Shown here: positions 1 to 10,102 of the stretch, one piece after another | Numbering within the stretch: position 1 is the stretch's first letter | Layout: each line of letters opens with the position of its first letter | Assembly: GCF_000204055.1 (NCBI RefSeq) | Contig: NW_006768766.1 | Location: 1,232,941-1,296,940, forward strand | Length of the DNA stretch: 64,000 nt | Direction of reading: 5' to 3' | Source of the DNA: Melampsora larici-populina 98AG31 | Taxonomy: Eukaryota; Basidiomycota; Pucciniomycetes; Pucciniales; Melampsoraceae | Translations under genes and position numbers: made by a program | The notes under the pieces: model-generated | The model's input: the letters and a program-made list of their open reading frames with translations, nothing else | Database searches by the model: none | Told to the model about the DNA's origin: nothing

Positions 1-326
1 TGGAAGTTCCTCATTCTTACATGCGTGAAGGATGTGTGGATCTCACTTTTCACACTTCCTTCACGCGTGTGAACACTTTACTTTGGGATGAATACTACAG
101 ATGAGACCCGACTTTACACCTACGGCCTATCTCCAAGGTGTAATCGTGTGCCGGTTATTTTCCCACACACACGCATTGTACTGATATGTAGTTCCAATGG
201 AAATGTAATTAATCCAATGGGCCATGCAGGAACACCATTGTACAACATCTGGAGTGGCATCATTGGGAATTACATTATTCAGACCATCATTAGACCATCA
301 GCTTGACAAAGAGAACATTTGCAACA

Positions 327-2134
327 CTAATCTTCTTCCTCCTCCTGATTGATCACGGTGTTGACATCATCATCCGGATTACGGGCCTCCTCATTGTCCT
401 CATCAACCGCTTGTTTAACAACTACATAATAGCCATCTTTAATGTCATCTACCCACATCTGATGCGTTCTGGCAGCCATTTTTTCATAAGCAGTTGCAAG
501 GAGCGCATCTGTCATACGAGAGTTGGGATCTTGTATGACCTCCAGGTGTGTATTGCCCTTGAAAGTTCGAGCTTTCAATGTTAGGTGAGGTGATGAAGTC
601 TTTGGGTGGCAGTCTAAGTGGTTGAAGGGAGGCTTGAGATGTTGTCCTATGAAGTGATACTGTGAGTGAAATTGAGCTCTTGGGGGCTGAATAAAATGAT
701 GGACTTACGGACAAGATTATTCAACTTGGCTGTGAGTTGAAATTTAAGCAAATCACTAGCCTGAGGTTTCTTAGGGGGTTTGGTCTTGAGATCGGATTGT
801 GTGATATGCCTGACGAAATGCTCAAGAAGCTTCCATTTTTTATCGGTCAAGCTTGTCCAGTCGTCGGAGGATGATGACTGCATTTGCCATTGACCTTTCT
901 CATTGCGAGTGTTGGGGTTCCATGAGGTTGCCATGAGGGCATAGTCAACTCCGTAACGGATGTGGATTGTTTGAAGCTAGGTGGAATTGAAACAGAAGTT
1001 TATTTTAATGACCAATAAATGAGTGATGGACGTGATCAGAACCTTTACCTCATGTTCAATACGTTCCACCTCTTCAATACCCTTGTTCTGTCGAGCGGTT
1101 GGGAGATGTGGACCGAATTTTCCTTTCCCTAGATCACGTGCGACTTTATCCTGATCAACTAGTCGCTTGAATATTGGAAGATATGTATCCCTTTCTTCGG
1201 CATCGAGTGGAACTGTCCCAGGCTCTACAGGTGGCTGATCCCATCCAGAGGCTAGGTATCCTAGGAAGAAAAACATTCGACCATTAAATACATCCTTCTC
1301 CTCCGGTTCTAGGTTGGTCCAAGTTGTCCCTAAGTATTGGTTGCGCTCTTTGAAACCTTCTTGGGTGTTCCTTGGTGGCACTGATAGAGGGTAGTCGTTA
1401 GCGAGAGTTTTGAAATTGATGTGTTAGAACTTTTGATACTATACTTAAGAAAGTTTTGATAAAAGTTTCGTTTCGTTCTGATACTCACTTCATGTCTGCC
1501 ATTAGGATTAAGTAGAATAAAGGTAAGTATAATGACAAGACAAGCAAAGAGTTGATACATTGTTTCAGACTTACAGGAATTCATTCACTGTCTTTTCGCT
1601 GCATTTGGCAGCTAATGCCAGCATTTTCTTGGCCCGCCGGTACATGAATTGAAGATTTTTCAATTCATTTTGGATATCAGATGGGATGCGATTGCGAGTT
1701 TTGCGTCCAGAGGCTGAAAGGAGTTTGTTGATAGTGTAAATATCCAAATCGAGATCCTTGTAGTTTTCGAGTGTGATTTTGTGTTTGAGCCTAGCATTTG
1801 GATGAGGGAGACGAGGCTGTGTTTGTGGCCGTGCAGCGGGTTCGTCTTGACCATCTACATCTTCTACATCTTGATCTTCTTCTTGATCCTCCCATGCATG
1901 GTCGTCTTCCTCTGATGAATCCGAATTGTCAGATTTGTCTGACAAGGTCAACAAGGTGGCGTTTGGGCGAATCGGTTCAGCTGGCTGTTGTTTGCTATTA
2001 GTGGATCGTTTGGTGGTTGGTTTAGTGGATTGTTTGGCACGCGAAGAAGGTGGAGCAGGTGCAGGTTTTGGTTTCTTGGTGTTACGAGTGACTCGTTGTG
2101 GCATTTTGCGCTTTTGTGATACGGGTGGTGCCAT
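327..2134 (-). CDS. Lineage-specific protein of unknown function, 5 exons, 471 aa
   Basis: I do not recognise this family. Exons on the minus strand are 2134-1575, 1495-1485 (only 11 nt), 1380-1049, 976-709 and 571-327, with phases 2/1/0/1 that join into one open frame ending TAG. The start is the ATG at 2134 (MAPPVSQKRKMPQ). Residues 1-60 are rich in Lys, Arg and Pro and look like a nuclear localisation tract. An acidic Asp/Gl-rich stretch follows (about 75-100), then a Leu-rich segment ending in KKMLALAAKC. The third exon has a conserved-looking WTNLEPEEKDVFNGRMFF stretch, the fourth a Trp-rich helical region, and the C-terminus is acidic (NQEEEED). There is no signal peptide and no membrane segment. 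A regulatory or nuclear role is only an inference from composition. The alternative is a domesticated or expanded transposon-associated gene family. Confidence 0.6.
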
Positions 2135-3007
2135 GCTTAGTTAGACGATGGATGTAAAGTTGGATAGTTGAGGTGGTGGTGGAAGGGATGATTGATGTTT
2201 TGGTGGGGTTATGTGTCATATGTAGCGAGTATTAATACATGTGATGTGGGTATGTATCACATGTGTAGACAAGGGGTGACAGTGGGAGGCATGTGAAGTG
2301 TGTGAAATAGCGGGAATTCTCTTCAAGTGGAGTGTGAAGGGTTGTGAAGGGGCGTTTCATTTATTTGGCAGTTGTGTGGGACTTAGAGCTTGGGAGGTTA
2401 CTAAAGATGCATCCAAGCATCTTAGGATGCATCTGCGTGCTTATCTTCGGACTCGCTGCGAGGATACATTGACTGTTATCCTCGGGTCGGGGCCAAACTT
2501 CGAGTGCACACGAGGTGGGCAAAACTAGCCTCCTGCAGCGGCCCTGTTTTATCTATTGCTTGCACCCAAAACTGAAGAATGCTCGAGCTCACGTCACCTA
2601 CTTTTCATACATTATCGATAGTGAACAGCAGCGCAGGACATTTAATAGAGTCTGGCTATCAAGAAGAAGAATTCACTTGTATCTGATTATCTTTTTCTTT
2701 GACTCGGATCCTAAGCTTTTAGAAAGTGTGATGTGCTACACCGGTACTTGGAAGTGAAATTGTACAGTAGGTTTATGGTAACCTTCCAAACGCAAGATGT
2801 TGGTTCTCAACTTCTCGCATTCGTTATACTCTCAGTTAATGACTGATTGTGAGGCTTATGACTAGAATTTCTGGTTAACTGTTAAAACAATGGAATCTGT
2901 GATTAAACATGTTAATGTGGTAAGATTCTTCTACAACTTGAAAAACTGCGACAAGCCAGCTTGTTCATATTCTCCAGTCACCGTAGAAGATAAGAATGTT
3001 CCAATGG
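2135..3007. other. Intergenic region, nothing recognised
   Basis: This is the 5' flank of the unknown gene at 327-2134 and the 3' flank of the secreted-protein gene that ends at 3008. Short open frames here lack splice logic and codon support. A short direct repeat of GATGCATC-type words lies near 2405-2435. Confidence 0.5.
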
Positions 3008-6000
3008 TTAAGTGCAGCCTGTACATGCTATTGGATTGATGGTGACTTCACACCAAAGGAACGACGTGTGGAGAGTTTCCATAGCTGTGAAAGGAGGGTG
3101 ACAGGGGAGTAGAGTCTCCCCATGTCACACCTGGGTGACAGGGGAGGTGACCCGCGGGCAGGAAGTGGAACATACAGATTGAAGATTTTCAACCTCTAGC
3201 CCACTTCTCTTAACACCCGCGGGAAGTCACAGTCTACGTTCTCTAGCCGTTGGAAAGATTTCTCTACGCTCATAGTTTCTCTCACAAAATTTTCCTTTTT
3301 GATAAACAAACTTCGGACACACAATATTACCACAAGAAGTATTGGAATGGACAGCAACCAGTTTCAGGATCAAATTGACATGAAGTTGCGAAACACACAA
3401 GACGGAGAGAATGACGAAAGAGGCGAGATAGAGAACGACCCTCCCCCGCAAGGGACGAGTGACAACACGAAAGAAGAAGGGAAAGAAGGAGAACCTAGCA
3501 CGGTCCCCTCCCAAGAGGTGAACCAACCCCCGCAGGATTTGGATTCTCAACCTGCGAAGAAGCAACCGAAAGGTAAAGCAAAAGCTAAGCCTGTGGGTCC
3601 AATTCGAATCAAACCCCTAACCCGGCAACAAGAGCAGATCAAGATAGCCGAGGAGAAGGAAGCCGAAGCACGAGCCAAACTTATGGACAAGAGGTTGGCG
3701 AACGAAAGAGCGGTGCAACGGATCAAAGAGTTGGAACAGTTATTAGGGGAAAGAGGAGACGGGGAAGGCAAAGAAGAAAGGAGCGATGCAGAGGAAGATG
3801 AAGAGGTAGAGAATGCAGATGTGTGGGGAGCCCTCGAAGGCAATGAGGGTGAAAACCTGAGATGTGAGAGGAATGACCGGGTAGTAGGGGGTGTGGTGAT
3901 TGAGGAACGTCCGGGGACCATGCAAGGTAAGCTTCCCCCCATTGTCAACCCTGGAAATACTTCCACTCGTGGAAATGCCTCTCGCCAGAGAGATGAACCT
4001 GGGGATGAGGAAAAAGAGATTAGAGCAATTCTCCGCAAGGAATGCCTCTCCGGAGATGAACTTAGGAATGGGAACTGACATCTGGGTGACGGTCTTAGTA
4101 GTAGAACCAGTCGCATTGACAGCTACAGAAAGGTTGGCCAAGAGAATGGACAAAGAAATCGAGCTAGCCTTCCGGAACCATGACAGGCGGCTGTATGATG
4201 AGTTGGTGGAAGCGAAAAGGGAGTGGAAGGAGTTCAGCAAGAAGAAAGGTAGTGGTGGCGAGACTCAAGCCACATCTACGGCAGCAGAACCCAAGAAGAA
4301 GAAGAAGGTCCAGGTGGATTCAGGGAACTCCCTGACTCACGTCTTAACCCCCCTTTCCGGATACTGGGCTTCGGTGATGTCTGACCTGAACCGGTACATC
4401 CCGTTATCGATTTTTGACCCTGTCTGGCTACGTCAAGACTTGAGTATGATGTCAACGAAGTCATCCCGGGCGAAGACGAAGGACGCCGACTCACACTCCT
4501 ACAACGGAACCCCAATCCCGAACGAGTGGAGGACGACGGTGGCCCAATGGCACCGCCAGAAAAACCTCTTTATCGAGTACTTGCTATTCTACAAGCAAGA
4601 CGATGTGGCTAAGGCTATGAAGCAACACTTTGAAAACGTGTTGGAGATTCAGAGCGAGAACGAAGATGGTTGGATGGTGGCGTTTAGGTATGACTTGGAG
4701 ATGAGACAAGCATATATGACCTTTAAGGTTGGGCCTGAGGAGAAGATGCCGGACATTGGAGTCAGAGATGTGAAAGTATTGAAAAGAGCGGAGAGAGAGA
4801 CAACACGGAGAGGTGATGACACTTATCTGGATAATCCGTACGCATTTGGAGCGGTGAAGGCGATGATAGACCCGATTGATCAGGAGAACTGGGAAGGTCG
4901 GAGAGGGACATGGTGTGATACGTCAAGGAACAAAGCGAAGGAAGCAAAGTCAGAGAAGGTCAAAGCGACGAAAGCCACTCAATCAGTTCGGTCAACACTC
5001 TGGGCCCAAGCTCGACATGAATCCCACTTACCAGCAACGACACCATCAACCTTCACCTCGTCAACCTTCCAATCGACGGTACCGTCTACACAGGCAGCGC
5101 CAATCCCGACAGGTCCAGCAGCTGAGAGGGGAGGAGGAAACCCTTACCGAGGGAAGAACTTCATCAGGAATTTTAACAAGAGGAAAGCGGATGGGGTAGC
5201 AGGCGGTAGTGGTTGGAATGGTGGTGCAGGTACTCCAAAGGGAGGAAGGGATAATGGCTACGGGGATAGAAACCCAAGGAAGTGAGTAGAACAGCTCTTT
5301 GATAGAGAAAGGAAATGGGAGGTCTGCGTACCAAAAGAACCCAAACTAGATCGTAAAGACTAGAACCCTGATGTCATGAGAAGAACGACACCAGATGCAA
5401 TAGAGACTGACTGTTTGTTTGCTTGCCATTCTTGACCGCGTGCCTCCTCCACCCCCCTATCTGAATCTTGCCCGGACGTTGATCAGGCATTGATGACGGA
5501 ATTCGACTTGATGGACGAGTGGGGAGATGTTCTCAAGAGCTTGAAAAATGGCTTCCACCAAGGAATACCAGACCACTCGATTGATGATCGGCCTTGGTAT
5601 ACACCTGAGAATCAAGAGTTGGCCAACTTGGTGAAGGACAAAATAGAGAGGAATATTAAGAAGGAAAAAGCTGAGAGGAAGTTGTTCGGGCCGTTCACTC
5701 ACCAAGAAGTACATGATCGATACGGCTTCTTTAGGTCCAACCCTATGGGCAGCGTCGTGAATAGCGACGGGAGCTTCCGGATGATTAATAATTTGTCTCA
5801 CCCAAAGAACGATGACTCAATACCGTCGGTGAACTCGTTCGTCAATAAACACGAGTTCGAGACGACGTGGGATGACTTCTACGAATTGGCGAATTTCCTG
5901 AAGAACAGTACGGTCAGGTGGGAGTTAGCCATCTTCGACTGGGAGAAAGCCTATTGGCAAATCCCAACTCACCCGTCCCAATGGAGGTTCCTATTGATCC

Positions 6001-9000
6001 TGGACTTCAACGGTCTCCTCTGGGTAGATACTAGAGTAGGCTTTGGAGGCGTCGCGGGTTGTGGAACGTTCGGTAGGGCTGCCGACGTATGGAAAGAAGT
6101 GATGGTACGAGCAATAAAGATCCCCAAGATCTTTCGCTGGGTTGACGACAACCTGATTCTGAGAGAAGAAGGGAGTAATATCAAGATGGAATCAGTTTTG
6201 GAGTTAAGTGCTCGTATGGGAGTGAAGACGAATAGTACCAAATTCTCGGATTTCGCCAAAGAACAGAGGTACTTAGGGTTTATATGGAATGGGCATGAGA
6301 AAACTGTGCGACTCCCAGAAGAGAAGCTCCAAGAGCGAATAGATAGTATTAGAGAACTATTGGGAGGGGCGAAGTGGAAAAAAGAAAAGGTGGATAAGTT
6401 TGTGGGAAGACTTGGACACATTACTTACATTATGCCCGACATGAAATGTTACATGAAGGAACTCTACGCGTGGAAGGAACCATGGAGAAACACCAGTGCG
6501 GAAAGAGGTATCACGCAAGCTGTACGAGATGATTTAGAAGAATGGTTGGAGGTGCTGATGTCGTTTGACCACATGAGGATTATACCAACGGCGGAGGCGG
6601 TCGATATAGAGTGGGTAGGCGACGCTTCGATGTCGTACGGAATTGGGGTGAAGATCGGATTGAACTGGGGAAGGTTCAAATTGTTAGCTGGGTGGGAAGA
6701 GGTAGATGAAAGAGGCGTGAAGAGAAACATAGCTTGGATAGAGACGGTCGCAGTCCGTTTGGGGATTTTGATGCTAGCAGAAATTTCTGAAACGAAGGGT
6801 CGATGTTTCAAGGTCTGGACCAACAATACAACCACCGAAGCGGCGATGCGAAACTCTAGATCAAAAGATAGGGCGGTTAATAACGAATGGAAACAAATCC
6901 AAAAGTTACTTACCTCATACCAGCTAGCAATCAAACAAGAACGTGTGGGAACCAACGATAATAAGGCCGACGGATTATCGAGAGGCTTCACAACAGGATT
7001 CCAATGGCGCAACGAGGTACTGGTGGGAATGCCGACCGACCTACGGAACTATTTAGAACAAGAGTAGGAGGACAGAAGGAGGTGGAGCAAGGAGGAAGAG
7101 AAGATGATTTGAAGAAAATTAGGAATTTTGTCTCCGACGAGAACGGGATAGTGACGTTGCATGAAAATAAAGTACAGAGGATGATGGTGATGGGAGGTAG
7201 TTGGTCCAGAGAGACGTTGATCCAATATAACTCGGCAATTTTGAAGCTGCTTGCCTACGCCCAGAGTCGCAGGTTGGAGAGGCACCAGATCTTACCGCTG
7301 AGCGAGGCAAATGTCGAGGGGTTTATAGAATGGGCTGCGCCTAAGCTAGAAGGCGAAGAGCAATTGAATCACGAGCTGAAACCGTCAACGATTGAATTGT
7401 ACTTGGCAGGACTTCGGGCATGGCACCTTTTTCACCACAAGAAATTCCCGGAGGTAAACCAGAAAGTCATAAACTTACTACTCAAAGCAGCGAAGTTGAT
7501 CGACGCGAGGTCGCCCCCAAAGACGCAGAAGAGAGCGGTGGAGATCAAACACCTAACGAGTATGTTGAGGGGAATGAGGAGGGGTGACGAGGCGATGGAA
7601 CTGTGTGTCACGGTAGCGCTGGTAGCGTTTTGGGGGATGGCAAGGTTGGGGGAGTTGGTGCCGCTGAATCGGTCGAAGGAGGTTAGGCTGTGTGATCTGA
7701 AGATGTCAAAAGATAAGCAGGAGTTGACTATAGGACTGAGAGGGGCAAAAACAGCAAAACCTGGGGAGGTTCAGTACTTACAAATTCGGTGATTTAAGTC
7801 TTTACTGGACCCAGTCGGAGCAGTGGAAAGATTGATGAAAAAGCACATCTCGAACGGAGCAAGAGAAGACTCGCCTTTGTTTAGGTACTATGATAAAGAA
7901 GGGGAGGCGGTATTGGTTAGCAAAGGTTGCTTGATGGGGTGCTTGCAGAAGGCTTGGAGAGCGGATGGCTTAACGGGCATAACCAGCCACTCCTTTAGAG
8001 TGGGCGGCGCATCCTTTCTTTGGAACCAAGGAGTCCCTTTGGACAAGATTGTAGAGAAAGGCAGGTGGAAGTCACGTGCATACAAACAATACTTGCGTAA
8101 ATTTAGTGATGAGGAGAACAAGGAAGGGAAGCGGTGGCTATTGAAAATGGAGTTGAATTGATTGGAAGGAAACAGAAATGCAGGTGAAACCTTGTTTTGA
8201 GAATCTGAACTGTACGATTGAAATCGTAATGAGTCTATTACAGATCCTCCAGAGCACGCTGAGCATACAAGTTGCGAATTGAGGGGAAGGATCTGCATGG
8301 GTAATGAGAAGACCGCTGAGAACGCGGAGGCATGCACGAAATCACACATGGGAGCTGACAAGCCCTGAGGGGCGAGGAGGGGCATGCGGGCCTTGGGGCA
8401 CAGGAGAGGATGGGTCCGAGCGAGCTTGGGAGCTCTCCAGCACTCCCAAGGTTGGGTAGGCTAGGACCGGACTCTCCGGTGTTCACAGGCCTGTCGGGCT
8501 TCCGGGTAGGCCAACCTCGGGTGGGATCCGTTCAGGACGATCCTGTAGCGGTCCCAGTCGAGGCCTACCCTTCGAAGAAGCCCCCCCCCACCCTAGCATG
8601 TACTTAGTAGATAGTAGGTAGTGTTAGCTTGGCCTGGGTTCATTGAAAGAGAAATTAAGAATACAAATAATAGAAGGGCTACCTTAACCCGAGTGTAATA
8701 GAAATGGATGGTGACTTCACACCAAAGGAACAATGTGTGGAGAGTTTCCATAGCCGTGAAAGGAGGGTGACAGGGGAGTAGAGTCTCCCCATGTCACACC
8801 TGGGTGACAGGGGAGGTGACCCGCGGGCAGGAAGTGGAACATACAGATTGAAGATTTTCAACCTCTAGCCCACTTCTCTTAACACCCGCGGGAAGTCACA
8901 GTCTACGTTCTCTAGCCGTCGGAAAGATTTCTCTACGCTCATAGTTTCTCTCACAAAATTTTCCTTTTTGACCCGCCCACCTCCCTAGGCTAGGACCGGA

Positions 9001-9911
9001 CTCTCTGGTGTTCACAGGCCTGTCGGGCTTCTGGGTAGGCCAACCTCGGGTGGGATCCGTTCAGGACGATCCTGTAGCGGTCCCAGTCAAGGCCTACCCT
9101 TCGAAGAAGCCCCCCCCACCCTAGCATGTACTTAGTAGATAGTAGGTAGTGTTAGCTTGGCCTGGGTTCATTGAAAGAGAAATTAAGAATACAAATAATA
9201 GACGGGCTACCTTAACCCGAGTGTAATAGAAATGGAATGAGAGCAAAGGTGAGATTCTCGTTAGATCTTCTCAACTTCACCATGATTCAGAATGAGTCTG
9301 ACTTACTTATGAATGGTGCTTGGGAATCCTGGTGAGGGCACTTGAACTGTTTACCGGCAGAATTGAGACAGACTGAAGATATTTGATGACATCGTAAAGG
9401 CAGTGAAGATGACGAATCAAAAAAAGTGTAACGAGTCAATGACCGAAGAAAAGTTTTACTGACCGAAATTCTTTTTGTCGTAGTATTGGTAGATGACACA
9501 ATTCTGTGTACTGGGCGGAATACTATTATCGTCAGCGACGCAGTCTGGCCATGAAACAAAATGGACATCTACGAAATCATCAAATTCATGAAATAGATCA
9601 GATTCGAGTCGAGTTTTGAAATAGGAAAGTTATGGTCTGACTTACTATTATGATGACAATTTTTAGGATCACACTTGTGTTGTTTCGATGGCCATTTGAT
9701 ATCTTCAAAGCAAGCTATTCAAAGTAAAGAAAAAAATCAAACCGGATTCATTCACAGAAAGAAATAAAGTCAATAAAGCCCTACGCTGGAAAAACCCTGT
9801 GTTGTATCCACCACGACAATCAACAGTCAAAGCATTGACTGAGTTCATATTTAGAAAGAAAGACATTGTGAAACAAATCACAACAATGGTAAGATAATTT
9901 TTCAAGCTCAT
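3008..9911 (-). CDS. Small secreted cysteine-rich protein (effector candidate), last intron carries a retrotransposon
   Basis: Five exons on the minus strand: 9911-9785, 9714-9646, 9568-9464, 9372-9307 and 3027-3008. Donor phases are all 1 and acceptors follow TAG or CAG; total length is 387 nt, 128 aa. Residues 1-27 (MSLKNYLTIVVICFTMSFFL, then a polar tail ending VNA) form a clear signal peptide. The mature part has ten cysteines spread over all exons. The first three introns are 70, 77 and 91 nt. The fourth would be 80 nt if the 6.2 kb element at 3038-9236 is removed, so the element sits inside it, between a CTAAC branch site (near 9261) and the acceptor AATCCAATAG (3037-3028). An alternative acceptor nine bases downstream would shorten the C-terminus by three residues. 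No family is recognised. Effector status is inferred from size, signal peptide and cysteine content. Whether the 6.3 kb intron is spliced is unknown. Confidence 0.72.
3038..3302 (+). repeat. Split direct repeat A1
   Basis: Left-end repeat of the retrotransposon. It starts GATGGTGACTTCACACC and ends in a CTTTTTGA tract. It is the same length as A2 (8707-8971), with few substitutions, for example GACGACG against GACAATG near base 25. It contains two ACCCGCGGG motifs and lies directly upstream of the gag start, so it likely contains the promoter and leader. Confidence 0.92.
3347..5285 (+). pseudogene. gag-like ORF of the retrotransposon, split by one frame change
   Basis: The first part (frame of ATG 3347, ending at stop 4078) is a charged, coiled-coil-prone protein with acidic patches. 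It has a Lys/Glu-rich helix around residues 105-165 (IKIAEEKEAEARAKLMDKRL). Coding potential then continues in the +1 frame, to stop 5285, through a Lys-rich tract (EPKKKKKVQVD), a Trp-containing domain (EWRTTVAQWHRQKNLFIEYL) and a Gly/Asn/Arg-rich tail (NKRKADGVAGGSGWNGG) like nucleic-acid-binding Gag tails. No CCHC knuckle is seen. The change of frame near 4040-4078 may be programmed frameshifting or a one-base indel. Position and composition support Gag; sequence homology is not claimed. Confidence 0.6.
5493..7067 (+). CDS. Reverse transcriptase / RNase H of the DIRS/Ngaro-like element
   Basis: About 524 aa. Reverse transcriptase motif A is FDWEKAYWQIP (catalytic Asp near residue 150 counted from codon 5490). 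Motif C is FRWVDDNLIL (VDD, residues 218-220), the variant typical of DIRS-group enzymes. The RNase H part has VGDAS (Asp about 378), WIETV (Glu about 418), TNNTTTEAA (about 444-452) and NKADGLSRG (Asp about 494). The TNN block is TDN or SDN in relatives I know, so the third catalytic Asp seems replaced by Asn (GAC to AAC). The frame is the same as the 3' half of gag but separated from it by stop codons at 5283, 5361 and 5436. The end overlaps the recombinase start (7004) by 64 nt in another frame, a compact arrangement usual for these elements. Confidence 0.88.
   Translation: MTEFDLMDEWGDVLKSLKNGFHQGIPDHSIDDRPWYTPENQELANLVKDKIERNIKKEKAERKLFGPFTHQEVHDRYGFFRSNPMGSVVNSDGSFRMINNLSHPKNDDSIPSVNSFVNKHEFETTWDDFYELANFLKNSTVRWELAIFDWEKAYWQIPTHPSQWRFLLILDFNGLLWVDTRVGFGGVAGCGTFGRAADVWKEVMVRAIKIPKIFRWVDDNLILREEGSNIKMESVLELSARMGVKTNSTKFSDFAKEQRYLGFIWNGHEKTVRLPEEKLQERIDSIRELLGGAKWKKEKVDKFVGRLGHITYIMPDMKCYMKELYAWKEPWRNTSAERGITQAVRDDLEEWLEVLMSFDHMRIIPTAEAVDIEWVGDASMSYGIGVKIGLNWGRFKLLAGWEEVDERGVKRNIAWIETVAVRLGILMLAEISETKGRCFKVWTNNTTTEAAMRNSRSKDRAVNNEWKQIQKLLTSYQLAIKQERVGTNDNKADGLSRGFTTGFQWRNEVLVGMPTDLRNYLEQE
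7004..8161 (+). pseudogene. Tyrosine recombinase of the element, interrupted by one in-frame TGA
   Basis: The ATG at 7004 opens a frame that runs to TAA-free position 7789, meets TGA at 7790-7792, and continues in the same frame to the TGA ending at 8161. The N-terminal half has a SAM-like/core-binding helical region (SWSRETLIQYNSAILKLL). The catalytic part shows box I Arg in WGMARLGEL (residue about 214), the HxxR box SHSFRVGG after the stop, GRW, and the nucleophile region AYKQYLR. The set R...HxxR...W...Y is that of the tyrosine recombinase/integrase superfamily. The single nonsense codon lies between box I and HxxR, so this copy would give an inactive product unless read through. Either a CGA or a TGG codon could have become TGA by one transition. 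Confidence 0.87.
8457..8708 (+). repeat. Split direct repeat B1
   Basis: First B copy (252 bp). It starts TAGGCTAGGACCGG and ends GTAATAGAAATGGA, running straight into A2. It differs from B2 by a one-base change in a poly-C run and a few substitutions. Confidence 0.92.
8707..8971 (+). repeat. Split direct repeat A2
   Basis: Second A copy, 265 bp, identical in length to A1. It overlaps the last two bases of B1 (GA), which marks the presumed recombination core shared by the A and B ends. Confidence 0.92.
8986..9236 (+). repeat. Split direct repeat B2 (right end of element)
   Basis: Second B copy, 251 bp. Fourteen bases (CCCGCCCACCTCCC-type) separate it from A2. It ends GAAATGGA, after which host intron sequence resumes (ATGAGAGCAAAGG). 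Confidence 0.92.
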
Positions 9912-10102
9912 TTTGATGTAGGTAAATGTTGAGAGAATGTTAGACGGGTGAAAAAGGTACTGGGAGTCTGTGAAGCTAATTTGAGGTCGACTTATATTCG
10001 ATTTTTTATGACACATTTTTGTGTGTACATATGTTGTGATCTTAGAAAAACCTCCGACTTTTTGAGGAACGGTAGACGCCAAGCGCAACCAGCTTCAAGT
10101 AT

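Larger units (their letters stand above)
3038..9236 (+). mobile_element. Tyrosine-recombinase retrotransposon (DIRS order, Ngaro/PAT-like) with split direct repeats
   Basis: This is a complete 6,199 bp element with the order A1 (3038-3302), ORFs, B1 (8457-8708), A2 (8707-8971), B2 (8986-9236). A1 and A2 are both 265 bp and differ at only a few bases; B1 and B2 are 252 and 251 bp. This split direct repeat order is diagnostic of PAT/Ngaro-type DIRS elements, which integrate through a circular intermediate and a tyrosine recombinase. As expected, no target-site duplication is visible. Between the repeats lie a gag-like ORF, a reverse transcriptase/RNase H ORF and a tyrosine recombinase. No methyltransferase domain lies between RNase H and recombinase, which favours Ngaro over true DIRS/PAT. 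The A1/A2 and B1/B2 similarity implies a recent insertion. The coding part has lesions (see the ORFs), so this copy is probably not autonomous now. Confidence 0.93.

Noticed and set aside
3547..4240. Long minus-strand ORFs opposite the gag-like region
   Set aside because: Serine/proline-rich shadows of a Glu/Lys-rich coding strand.
8238..8607. ORFs in the B1 repeat and upstream leader of the retrotransposon
   Set aside because: They lie in terminal non-coding repeats and are broken in the B2 copy.
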